A stretch of DNA of 15,898 nucleotides from an uncultured Prevotella sp. (lineage in GTDB: Bacteria > Bacteroidota > Bacteroidia > Bacteroidales > Bacteroidaceae), in contig UQJC01000047.1 of NCBI GenBank assembly GCA_900541335.1, positions 1 through 15,898 on the forward strand. The letters are read 5' to 3'. Below the pieces are notes generated by a model that worked only from the letters and a program-made list of their open reading frames with translations, was not told the DNA's origin and made no database searches. Made by a program: the position numbers and the translations under genes. Shown piece by piece: positions 1-7,329 of this stretch (positions within the stretch are counted from its first letter, which is position 1; every line of letters begins with the position of its first letter).

Positions 1-60
1 TGTTTTGATTACCAATTATTCTACTGTTGATTTGTTGCACCTTATCGCCTTTTTTATTGC

Positions 61-82
61 GGTACAAATATGGTACAAATAT
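61..82. repeat. Perfect tandem 11-bp repeat GGTACAAATAT x2
   Basis: GGTACAAATAT occurs at 61-71 and again directly at 72-82. The second copy overlaps the leftward -7 box, and the first lies about where transcription would begin. This could be a regulator-binding site or a chance duplication. No function can be assigned from the sequence alone. Confidence 0.5.
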
Positions 83-105
83 ACAATAAAAATCGCGTAA
101 TACAA
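76..105 (-). promoter_or_regulatory. Bacteroidales-type promoter firing out of the left edge
   Basis: Reading leftward, TTG (105-103) is followed after exactly 19 bases by TATATTTG (83-76), an exact match to the Bacteroidetes -33/-7 consensus TTG-N19-TAnnTTTG. Transcription would start near 69 and leave the window. No ATG occurs on this strand between the promoter and position 1, so the gene it drives begins beyond the edge. The -7 box overlaps a tandem repeat. Confidence 0.6.
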
Positions 106-131
106 GATAGGTATTGCCAAGTGTTAAAAAC

Positions 132-168
132 GAAAAAGGTGTGAAACCCATTGAGTTTCACACCTTTT
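132..168. terminator. Bidirectional intrinsic terminator downstream of dnaK
   Basis: A perfect 10-bp stem, GGTGTGAAAC (138-147) and GTTTCACACC (155-164), encloses a 7-base loop. It is followed by TTTT on the + strand (165-168) and by TTTTTC on the - strand (137-132). It lies 35 bases past the dnaK stop codon and should end leftward dnaK transcription. It may also stop any rightward transcript. Confidence 0.85.
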
Positions 169-199
169 CCTATGGATGTTTATCGTTGTTTATCGATAC

Positions 200-2119
200 T
201 TACTTTACCTCCTCGAAGTCAGCGTCCTGGATATCTTCCTTGTTGTTTCCGCCCTGCTGAGCACCAGCCTGCTGACCGCCTTGGAAACCGGCATCGGCAC
301 CGGGTTGTGCACCCGTCTGTTGGTACATTTGTGCGCTGGCAGCCTGCCATGCGTTGTTGAGTTCCGTCTTGGCAGCATCGATGGCAGCGAGGTCTTGTGC
401 CTTGTGCGCATCCTTCAGCTTACCGAGAGCAACTTCGATTTCACCCTTCTTGTCAGCAGGAAGCTTGTCACCGAGTTCTTTGAGCTGGTTTTCCGTCTGG
501 AAGATCATAGAGTCAGCCTCGTTGATCTTGTCTACACGTTCGCGCTCCTTCTTGTCAGCTTCAGCGTTAGCCTGAGCTTCAGCCTTCATGCGGTTGATTT
601 CGTCCTCAGACAGACCGCTGGAAGCCTCGATGCGGATGGTCTGTTCCTTGCCTGTAGCCTTATCCTTGGCAGAAACCTTCAAGATACCGTTGGCGTCAAT
701 GTCGAAGGTTACCTCAATCTGGGGTACACCACGACGAGCGGGAGCGATGCCGGCGAGGTTGAAGCGACCGATGCTCTTGTTGTCGCGAGCAAACTGACGT
801 TCACCCTGGAGCACGTGGATGGTAACTTCGGGCTGGTTGTCCTCAGCGGTAGAGAATACCTGGCTCTTCTTGCAAGGAATCGTAGCGTTCGCGTCGATGA
901 GCTTCGTCATTACGCCACCGAGAGTCTCGATACCGAGTGAAAGGGGAGTTACGTCGAGGAGAACGATGTCGCCTACACCTTCTTCCTTATTAAGGATTGC
1001 ACCCTGAATAGCAGCACCTACGGCTACTACTTCGTCGGGATTTACACCCTTAGAAGGAGCCTTGCCGAAGAACTTCTCAACGAGTTCCTGAACAGCGGGG
1101 ATACGCGTAGAACCACCTACGAGGATAACTTCGTCGATGTCGCTCGTAGAGAGACCAGCACCCTGGAGGGCAGCTTCACACGGAGCCTTGCAAGCCTCGA
1201 TGAGGTTGTGAGCGAGTGCTTCGAACTTCGCACGCGTCAACGTCTTAACCAAGTGCTTGGGCACACCGCCAACGGGCATGATGTAGGGCAAGTTGATTTC
1301 GGTCGTCGTAGAGCTAGAAAGTTCAATCTTAGCCTTTTCAGCAGCTTCCTTCAAGCGCTGCATAGCCATCGGGTCAGTCGTAAGATCAGCACCCTCGTCG
1401 TTCTTGAATTCCTGAACCAACCAGTCGATGATTACGTGGTCGAAGTCGTCACCGCCGAGGTGGGTATCACCGTTGGTTGAGAGAACTTCGAATACACCGC
1501 CACCGAATTCGAGGATAGAGATATCGAACGTACCACCACCGAGGTCGAACACGGCAATCTTCATGTCCTTGTTAGCCTTGTCGATACCGTAAGCCAAAGC
1601 AGCCGCCGTCGGTTCGTTGACGATACGCTTTACTTCGAGGCCGGCAATCTGACCAGCTTCCTTCGTAGCCTGACGCTGTGAGTCAGAGAAGTAAGCCGGA
1701 ACGGTGATGACAGCTTCCGTTACTTCCTGTCCGAGGTAATCCTCAGCCGTCTTCTTCATCTTCTGAAGCACCATTGCTGAGATTTCCTGCGGCGTGTACT
1801 GACGGTCGTCAACTTCTACGCGAGCCGTGTTGTTGTCACCGCGTACCACCTTGTAAGGCATGCGTGAGATTTCCTTCTGCACTGCGTCGTAGGTTTCACC
1901 CATGAAACGCTTGATAGAATAAATGGTGCGGAGGGGGTTAGTCACAGCCTGACGCTTAGCGGGGTCACCCACCTTACGTTCGCCACCTTCTACGAATGCT
2001 ACGACAGAAGGAGTCGTGCGCTTACCTTCGCTGTTAGCAATTACGGTAGGTTCGTTACCTTCGAATACAGAAACGCAAGAGTTTGTCGTTCCTAAGTCAA
2101 TACCAATAATCTTTCCCAT
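200..2119 (-). CDS. dnaK: Molecular chaperone DnaK (Hsp70)
   Basis: This is the cytosolic ATP-dependent Hsp70 chaperone, which binds exposed hydrophobic peptide segments and works with DnaJ and GrpE. The 639-aa length is normal for the family. Visible hallmarks are the phosphate-1 loop IGIDLGTTNSC (residues 5-15), ITVPAYFSDSQRQA (138-151), the phosphate-2 loop DLGGGTFD (192-199), the adenosine motif VGGSTRIP (334-341) and the interdomain linker VLLDVTPLSL (about 386-394). A substrate-binding domain and helical lid follow. The C-terminal tail is rich in Gly, Gln and Ala and ends in EEVK. No dnaJ or grpE lies beside it, so it appears monocistronic, with its own terminator downstream and a sigma-54-like promoter upstream. 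The start at 2119 is fixed by the canonical N-terminus MGKIIGIDLG. The ribosome-binding region is A/T-rich with no Shine-Dalgarno, as is usual in Bacteroidetes. Confidence 0.98.
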   Translation of the reverse strand: MGKIIGIDLGTTNSCVSVFEGNEPTVIANSEGKRTTPSVVAFVEGGERKVGDPAKRQAVTNPLRTIYSIKRFMGETYDAVQKEISRMPYKVVRGDNNTARVEVDDRQYTPQEISAMVLQKMKKTAEDYLGQEVTEAVITVPAYFSDSQRQATKEAGQIAGLEVKRIVNEPTAAALAYGIDKANKDMKIAVFDLGGGTFDISILEFGGGVFEVLSTNGDTHLGGDDFDHVIIDWLVQEFKNDEGADLTTDPMAMQRLKEAAEKAKIELSSSTTTEINLPYIMPVGGVPKHLVKTLTRAKFEALAHNLIEACKAPCEAALQGAGLSTSDIDEVILVGGSTRIPAVQELVEKFFGKAPSKGVNPDEVVAVGAAIQGAILNKEEGVGDIVLLDVTPLSLGIETLGGVMTKLIDANATIPCKKSQVFSTAEDNQPEVTIHVLQGERQFARDNKSIGRFNLAGIAPARRGVPQIEVTFDIDANGILKVSAKDKATGKEQTIRIEASSGLSEDEINRMKAEAQANAEADKKERERVDKINEADSMIFQTENQLKELGDKLPADKKGEIEVALGKLKDAHKAQDLAAIDAAKTELNNAWQAASAQMYQQTGAQPGADAGFQGGQQAGAQQGGNNKEDIQDADFEEVK

Positions 2120-2166
2120 AGTTGTATTTATTTTTTTGTTTGTTATTATCGAGATGAATTGTTTGA

Positions 2167-2189
2167 GTCGCCCGCTCTAAGCGGTTGAC
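2167..2189 (-). promoter_or_regulatory. Hairpin at the predicted 5' end of dnaK mRNA
   Basis: On the mRNA strand CCGCT and AGCGG pair around a 3-base loop, and an outer GTC/GAC pair closes the structure across a 2x2 internal loop. The predicted sigma-54 transcription start (about 2190) falls at the edge of this hairpin, so the transcript would begin with it. It could protect the 5' end or respond to temperature, but the sequence cannot decide between these. Confidence 0.35.
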
Positions 2190-2197
2190 GCCCTACT

Positions 2198-2217
2198 ATT
2201 AGCAAGGTGCGTGCCAA
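2198..2217 (-). promoter_or_regulatory. Sigma-54 (RpoN) -24/-12 promoter of dnaK
   Basis: Reading leftward, TTGGCACG is followed after CACC by TTGCTAAT. This matches the sigma-54 consensus TGGCACG-N4-TTGC at every defined base and has the obligatory GG-N10-GC spacing (GG at 2215-2214, GC at 2203-2202). The predicted start is near 2190, giving a 5' leader of about 70 nt before the dnaK ATG. No TAnnTTTG box of the housekeeping type occurs on this strand between 2120 and 2340, which supports this as the main promoter. Confidence 0.75.
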
Positions 2218-2294
2218 AGTGAGTTTGGCAGAGAAAAAAATTTATTTCTGCCACATTGTCAGTTTTTTCTACGACCCGTCTGCCTGTTCTGTCA
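2212..2294. promoter_or_regulatory. Dyad elements upstream of dnaK (candidate activator sites)
   Basis: Three inverted repeats are visible. TGCCAAA-N5-TTTGGCA (2212-2230) is perfect and overlaps the -24 element. CTGCCA-CAT-TGTCAG (2248-2262) has one mismatch between half-sites. CTGCC-N5-TGTCA (2280-2294) shares the same half-sites with wider spacing. The last two are centred about 65 and 97 bases upstream of the predicted start, roughly three helical turns apart. Paired upstream sites like this are typical of sigma-54 activators, but the regulator is unknown. Confidence 0.45.
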
Positions 2295-2295
2295 T

Positions 2296-2337
2296 AAAAA
2301 TCCCCCGATGCGTCAGTTTTGGCAGACGTATCGGGGG
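2296..2337 (-). terminator. Intrinsic terminator of the helicase cassette
   Basis: A 13-bp stem (2302-2314 pairing with 2325-2337, with a single A/C mismatch on the - strand) encloses a 10-base loop. On the - strand it is followed by A and then TTTTT (2300-2296). It lies about 140 bases past the last gene of the leftward cassette and just above the dnaK control region, so it should insulate dnaK from read-through. Confidence 0.75.
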
Positions 2338-2478
2338 GAATAGAGAATTTATAGGCTGGTTCTATTATTGGTCATTAGATCTATCGAAGAGTTTTTCTAC
2401 CCTTCCTTTTCTCATGTATGAATCTAAAATTCTTGTCAAAAGAATGTATGATAAGCGAAAGGGAGTCATTAAGCGACA

Positions 2479-3051
2479 TCAAACAAAATGGAGGATAACG
2501 TCAATGACTATCAGAATGCAAGCAACCAACAGAAACTTCCGATTCGTGTCAGCACTTGCTTGAATGGCGCGTAGTTGCTGCTCTTGACGGGCGGCCTGAT
2601 TAGCCAGCTCGGTTTCGAACTGTTCCATTTGCTGGGCGACTTGCTGTATCGCGGACAGTTCGGAATCTAACTGCTTTTGGAAGCGACTGATTACTTCAGC
2701 ACACGACTCATCAAGAGTATGGGTTAGGCTTGAAGCGTGCTGCTTAACCTTGTCATCAATCGTAGAGAGTAAACTTCTGACCTCGCCAATCTGCTTATTG
2801 ATAGATGAGAGGCATTTGGTTGCTTCGCCATCGGTAAGGGACAGAATTTCGTTGATCGTCGACTTGAGATTATCTTTCAGTAGCTCAACCTGCTTAGTAA
2901 ACGAAGCCAACTGACTGACATAGCCGGCCAGTGATTCGTTGATAAGGCTGTCAGCCTCTAATACGTCGTCAATCTGTTCTTTGGCAGATTGGATGTCTTT
3001 CAAGTCGTGCTCTAATTGGGCGAGAGCATCTAATATAGAATGGTTGTTCAT
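2479..3051 (-). CDS. Coiled-coil protein with C-terminal membrane anchor
   Basis: I do not recognise a family for this 190-aa protein. Residues 1-165 are almost wholly helical-looking, rich in Gln, Glu, Lys, Ser and Leu, and without Pro or Trp, as expected of an extended coiled coil. Residues 171-172 (RK) precede an uninterrupted hydrophobic stretch (FLLVACILIVIDVILHFV, 173-190) that runs to the C-terminus. There is no signal peptide, so the layout is that of a tail-anchored inner-membrane protein with a cytoplasmic coiled coil. The start lies 17 bases after the helicase stop, so the two are almost certainly co-transcribed and may act together. The protein could tether or sense for the helicase, or be a membrane effector. 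It is the last gene before the terminator. Confidence 0.8.
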   Translation of the reverse strand: MNNHSILDALAQLEHDLKDIQSAKEQIDDVLEADSLINESLAGYVSQLASFTKQVELLKDNLKSTINEILSLTDGEATKCLSSINKQIGEVRSLLSTIDDKVKQHASSLTHTLDESCAEVISRFQKQLDSELSAIQQVAQQMEQFETELANQAARQEQQLRAIQASADTNRKFLLVACILIVIDVILHFV

Positions 3052-3068
3052 TGTCGTATGAATTCTGA

Positions 3069-6000
3069 TTATTGGGCAGAGGTTCCAATAAAGTGATCTT
3101 TAAACCTTCTTACCCAGGATGAATGAAAAAGTAACTCGGCCTCAGTCTCCCACTCATTGATGAGTTGCATCTTCTGCTGGTCGGCCACATGGCGACCTTC
3201 CTTCTGAATTTCCTCTTTGAAGCGTTTCATGTTGAGGTAGAAGCTGGCAGGATTGTCTGTAGCTCTTTCGCGAAATTCGCAATAGGCACTGATGAAACTA
3301 CTGTGCATTTGCTCTGCCTGTTTCTTGCTTCCGTCTACACCAAGGAACAGAAGGCAGTAGGCGTGGAGCATGTCGAGTGCCGGGTTGGCATCGGTCACAG
3401 AACGGTTGATGAGGCGCACTGCACCATAGAGGTGCTTGATGTTTTCTACCTGCGAATCGCTCGCACCCATCACATCGTCATCGATGACACGCATGTACTT
3501 GAAGAGGATGTCAAAGGATGAGCGTTTGCCCTCTTCCGTATCGATAGTGAGTGAGAATGGTTCTCCCCTTTCCGTGGCGTAGTCGGTACGGGCATATTTT
3601 GAGTTGAAGTAATGATAGATGTCATCTTTGATATCCTCATTAACCTCGAGCCATTCCTTGCTGCTGTGAATGGCTCTGTCGCAGAAGTCCTCCATGTACT
3701 GTAGTGCCTTCTGGCGCTTGACGGCAATCTTTGTATAGACGAATTGGGTAATGTAGGCCAAGCATTGGTGGATTTCATTACCGCCCCTCAACTCGCGTGC
3801 ATTAGCTATTTCCAGGTCAGCCCGTTCTTCCGTGTAATAACGCAGGAGGAACTTCTTTAGTCTCTCGAAGTATTGACCGTCTTTTTTTCGCCTCGTAACG
3901 ATGCGAAATCTACCACTCACGTAGTCCTGCGTAAAGTCATCAATAACGCCGACACAGCACATGCGGTAGATGGCCTTCTGAATAGCTTCGATGTATTCCA
4001 CATAGCCATATTCATAGGTTGGAGCACCCCTGCCTAACTTGAGCTTTGGCATCTTGTGTTCCTCGAGTTTGTCGTTGATCCAACTCAGACTTTCCCCAAC
4101 ATGCGTATAGGAGATGAAGTATACCAGTTCTTCGCCAGACTGTGCAGACATGAGTCGGTCAAGAAATCCCGACACATTTTCCTGACTACCCTGCTCCTCA
4201 CCTACTTCCATCAGGGTGGCCGTATTCTTGGACATCAGGAAATACATTATCCATTTCTCAAAGTCAGACCCCACATAGTTTTTTTCATGAAAGAACAGAT
4301 GTACGCCATAGTCTACAGGAACTGGCTTAATGAGTCCGGTTTTTTTGTCTTGTTCATTGAACACGTTGGGACAATACAGGATAGTGGACAATGCCATCTT
4401 GCGATCGCGTCCGGCACGTCCTGCTTCTTGTACGTAGCCTTCCAGTGATCCCGAATGATTGACGTTTAAAGTAAAGCGCACATCGGGCTTGTCAATACCC
4501 ATGCCGAATGCCTTGGTCGCAACCATGATATTGGTCTCACCGGCGAGAAACCGATCTTGTTCGGTCAGTTCATCGCCACCTACATAACAACTGACTCGCT
4601 GCGTATGCAGTCCAACTTCAATCGCTGTGCCTATGCCTCGCTGCGTATCAGAGTCATTCACGCCGAGCAGCCCTATTCGATGGGGACAAAACACGATGGC
4701 CGAAGCCGAAGCGTCCTCACTGCCTCTCCACCAATTATCGCCAACGGAGATGCGAATGTCGCGTTGGTAGATTTCTTCCTTTATCTTGGCATCACTGACG
4801 CCTTCGCGTTCGAGAAAGCAGCGTTTTATCCGTTTGATATTCTCGGGCTTCTCCAGTTCCTTCAAGCAGGTTGCCGACTCCTTTAGAATTTCCGCTACGA
4901 TTTCGTTCTTACGCCTGTAAACATCAAATTTGTCGTTACAATCGTCTGCATCGACTTTCACTACGCGGTACTGCAACTCTAGGCGATTTGTATTCTCATA
5001 CCTTACGACGGCATCGCCGTCAAGAGGGAATTTACCCTCACCCGATAGTTCGCGCTCTACGTCAGCCAACACATCAAACGAAGCTGTGGCAGTCAAGCCA
5101 AACAGCGTGATATGTTCGTCTCCCTTAACCTGTTTCGGCAAGACGTTTTGGTAAAGATTTCTTCCCAGGTGCAGGTAGGAGAAGCGGAAATCGTGTCCCC
5201 ACTCCGAGACGCAATGCACTTCATCTATAATGCTGTAAGCAAAATAGACGTGAAGGTCATGCATGTTGCGCAAGCGTCTTCTAAAGTTGAGGATGCACAG
5301 ACGCTCGGGCGACATGAACACGAACAGATACTTCGACTGCTCCATGTTCTTCTCCCGCTGACTCCTGTTCTCTACTTTTGCGTTGATATAAGTACAGCAG
5401 TCTATGCCGGCACGAATCAGTCCGTCGTACTGATTCTTCATGAGCGAAACGAGCGGATCAATAACAATGCTCACACCCGGCTGAAGCAACGCGGCCAGTT
5501 GGTAGGTGAGCGACTTACCCCCGCCAGTTGGCAACAGACCGATGACCGACTTATTCTGCAACGCCCGAGACAGGATGGGAAGTTGACCGGGACGAAAGTC
5601 CTCTTTTCTGAACAACTGTTGCAAGAAGTAGCGCAGGTGATTCACAGTCTCTTCGACTGGCTGGTTTGCTTCTTCCACCAACGGACGATAGTTCACCCTG
5701 TCAGTCGTGTAGATACATCGTTCGGCATACGGATTGTCTGAAGGGAAGAGGCAATAGCAGTTATCACGGCTTACCTGGTAAGTCGTAAAGTCCAGTTCTT
5801 CAAACTTAGGAGTGGAAGAGTAGCGAATGACCAAGTCGTACACCGTACGGCGAATCTCTTTCGTGGCTTCAAAGACGGCATCGTTGGTCAGCAACGGCGA
5901 CTTCCTGTAACGGTTGCATGAGATGACCTGAAGGCTGATGCGCGGTAAACGCAGGGACTGGAATTCATCCGATAAGGCGATAAGGTGATTGAACATCTCA

Positions 6001-7295
6001 CAGAAGTCAGCAATGGCAAGTTGTGCAAAAGGCACATCGCCTTCCTCTACCAGTACGCGCCATTCTTCTTGATGCAGGTCGAGACGGTGACTGATCAGTG
6101 CTTCGATGAGAATCTTCTGAACTCGGGCAATAGCCAAAGGGGTAAAGACAAGTTGGTTGATGCGCAGGTCATCGCCCGGCACGCCACGGAGCGCACAAGC
6201 TCTAATCTTTTCCTCATCAGCCGAGCTCAACAAATTCTGGAAGCAGAAGCCGCCATAGATTGACGTCTCTGCCGAACAGCCCAAAAGCTGACTCAGCGCG
6301 CGTTCTACCCTTAGAGAGGGACGTGTAGGAAGTCCGCGGCTGATCAAGTTGTGGAGGATAGCATAGATTGGCTCCATGTCATCACTGATGTACGCGCCGA
6401 GTTCGTAAGGCGCGTACACGTCAAAGTAAGTAAGTGCAGGAAGGTTCTTAACGAGCGAACTGACGCATTCCAAAGCATAGCCGATACGAAACTGGGATGC
6501 CGGATAATACTTGTAGGTGATAATCTGCCTTGGCTTGTTGGCTTCCAGTTTCAAGCATTGTATGTGATAAGTATAGTCATACCGACTCTCCTTCCCCGAC
6601 TTGGCTACGCGATAATCCCATGCCAACGGATGCGTAAAGTATTGCAGAAAGCTATCATAGACCCGTTGCATTTGGGGGTAGCAGGGGCTGACGCAGACTA
6701 CATAATTATCGAGGAGCAAATTGCCCTGAAGATTTTCGCTAATGCGCTTCAAGCTGATTCCCTGAATGTCAAGGATGTTGGAGAACAAATGGATGACCTT
6801 TCGCGGCGTACGCAGTTTGAGGTCAGCTACCGTTACTTCGTTAAGCGTCTTGTTGACAGTCGAAACGGAGATAGCAGGGTCAATGATTTCAAGGTTGAAC
6901 CGAGCACGATCAAGCGAAAGCACCGATGGTTCTATGAGTACAACTTCCTGTATGCGACACGTCAGATTCTTCTTCTTCAAGTATTCACGCAGGAAAATCG
7001 TGCCCAGTCCTTGCCCGCAGGCCCAGTCGATGACGGCGATTTCGCCGCTAAAGGTATCGGAAGGCAGGTGGTCAAATGCAATGCGGAGTTTCTCCTTGTG
7101 CCAATCCGTGTAAGCAGCGGCGTAACCGTTCAGTTCGTCTTCCTGAGAAAATATCTTCGCGTAGTTCTTGTCGCCATAAGGCAATAACCAAGGACAATTT
7201 TTATACTCAACAGGAAGTAACTCCCGGCACATACGGGAGATGTCATCCAGCGTGACGCGAGGCAACTTCCTTATCTGTTCTTTATAAAGCAACAT
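3069..7295 (-). CDS. RecQ-type helicase with N-terminal methyltransferase-like domain
   Basis: This 1408-aa protein is about twice the length of housekeeping RecQ. Residues about 1-260 resemble a class I SAM methyltransferase: motif I VIDWACGQGLGT (88-98 region) and an acidic strand end, VVLIEPS (118-124). No (D/N/S)PP(Y/F/W) DNA-methylase motif is seen. Residues about 560-980 form a superfamily 2 core with RecQ signatures: FRPGQ (567-571), PTGGGKS (589-595), DEVH plus the aromatic loop CVSEWGHDFR (691-704), GLTATAS (733-739), FGMGIDKPDVR (930-940) and EAGRAGRD (957-964). An insert of about 80 residues (780-860) splits the two RecA-like lobes. The C-terminal ~400 residues hold a possible winged helix near 1120-1180, but no clear RQC zinc site or HRDC domain. 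It probably unwinds DNA using ATP. Spacing of 34 and 17 bases to its neighbours indicates an operon. Its role in defence or repair is inferred. Confidence 0.9.
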   Translation of the reverse strand: MLLYKEQIRKLPRVTLDDISRMCRELLPVEYKNCPWLLPYGDKNYAKIFSQEDELNGYAAAYTDWHKEKLRIAFDHLPSDTFSGEIAVIDWACGQGLGTIFLREYLKKKNLTCRIQEVVLIEPSVLSLDRARFNLEIIDPAISVSTVNKTLNEVTVADLKLRTPRKVIHLFSNILDIQGISLKRISENLQGNLLLDNYVVCVSPCYPQMQRVYDSFLQYFTHPLAWDYRVAKSGKESRYDYTYHIQCLKLEANKPRQIITYKYYPASQFRIGYALECVSSLVKNLPALTYFDVYAPYELGAYISDDMEPIYAILHNLISRGLPTRPSLRVERALSQLLGCSAETSIYGGFCFQNLLSSADEEKIRACALRGVPGDDLRINQLVFTPLAIARVQKILIEALISHRLDLHQEEWRVLVEEGDVPFAQLAIADFCEMFNHLIALSDEFQSLRLPRISLQVISCNRYRKSPLLTNDAVFEATKEIRRTVYDLVIRYSSTPKFEELDFTTYQVSRDNCYCLFPSDNPYAERCIYTTDRVNYRPLVEEANQPVEETVNHLRYFLQQLFRKEDFRPGQLPILSRALQNKSVIGLLPTGGGKSLTYQLAALLQPGVSIVIDPLVSLMKNQYDGLIRAGIDCCTYINAKVENRSQREKNMEQSKYLFVFMSPERLCILNFRRRLRNMHDLHVYFAYSIIDEVHCVSEWGHDFRFSYLHLGRNLYQNVLPKQVKGDEHITLFGLTATASFDVLADVERELSGEGKFPLDGDAVVRYENTNRLELQYRVVKVDADDCNDKFDVYRRKNEIVAEILKESATCLKELEKPENIKRIKRCFLEREGVSDAKIKEEIYQRDIRISVGDNWWRGSEDASASAIVFCPHRIGLLGVNDSDTQRGIGTAIEVGLHTQRVSCYVGGDELTEQDRFLAGETNIMVATKAFGMGIDKPDVRFTLNVNHSGSLEGYVQEAGRAGRDRKMALSTILYCPNVFNEQDKKTGLIKPVPVDYGVHLFFHEKNYVGSDFEKWIMYFLMSKNTATLMEVGEEQGSQENVSGFLDRLMSAQSGEELVYFISYTHVGESLSWINDKLEEHKMPKLKLGRGAPTYEYGYVEYIEAIQKAIYRMCCVGVIDDFTQDYVSGRFRIVTRRKKDGQYFERLKKFLLRYYTEERADLEIANARELRGGNEIHQCLAYITQFVYTKIAVKRQKALQYMEDFCDRAIHSSKEWLEVNEDIKDDIYHYFNSKYARTDYATERGEPFSLTIDTEEGKRSSFDILFKYMRVIDDDVMGASDSQVENIKHLYGAVRLINRSVTDANPALDMLHAYCLLFLGVDGSKKQAEQMHSSFISAYCEFRERATDNPASFYLNMKRFKEEIQKEGRHVADQQKMQLINEWETEAELLFHSSWVRRFKDHFIGTSAQ

Positions 7296-7329
7296 ACTTC
7301 AGTCTCTAATGGTTTTCTTAACCGGCTGT

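Noticed and set aside
176..940. 254-codon rightward ORF antisense to dnaK
   Set aside because: It is a shadow of the strongly biased dnaK coding sequence, with no independent features.
2296..2337. Rightward terminator
   Set aside because: The stem is even better paired on the + strand, but no T-run follows there. The T-run is on the - strand.
2429..2445. ATTCTT-GTCAA-AAGAAT hairpin after the coiled-coil gene
   Set aside because: The 6-bp A/T-rich stem is weak and has no adjoining T-run; the terminator at 2296-2337 explains the end of the operon better.
2207..2563. 118-codon rightward ORF across the dnaK upstream region
   Set aside because: It runs through the sigma-54 element, the dyads and a terminator hairpin and has no protein-like pattern.
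3069..7295. Assignment of the helicase to a DNA methylase-helicase restriction or DISARM-like system
   Set aside because: There is no DNA-methylase catalytic motif, no nuclease domain is recognisable in any cassette protein, and the partner genes do not match those systems.
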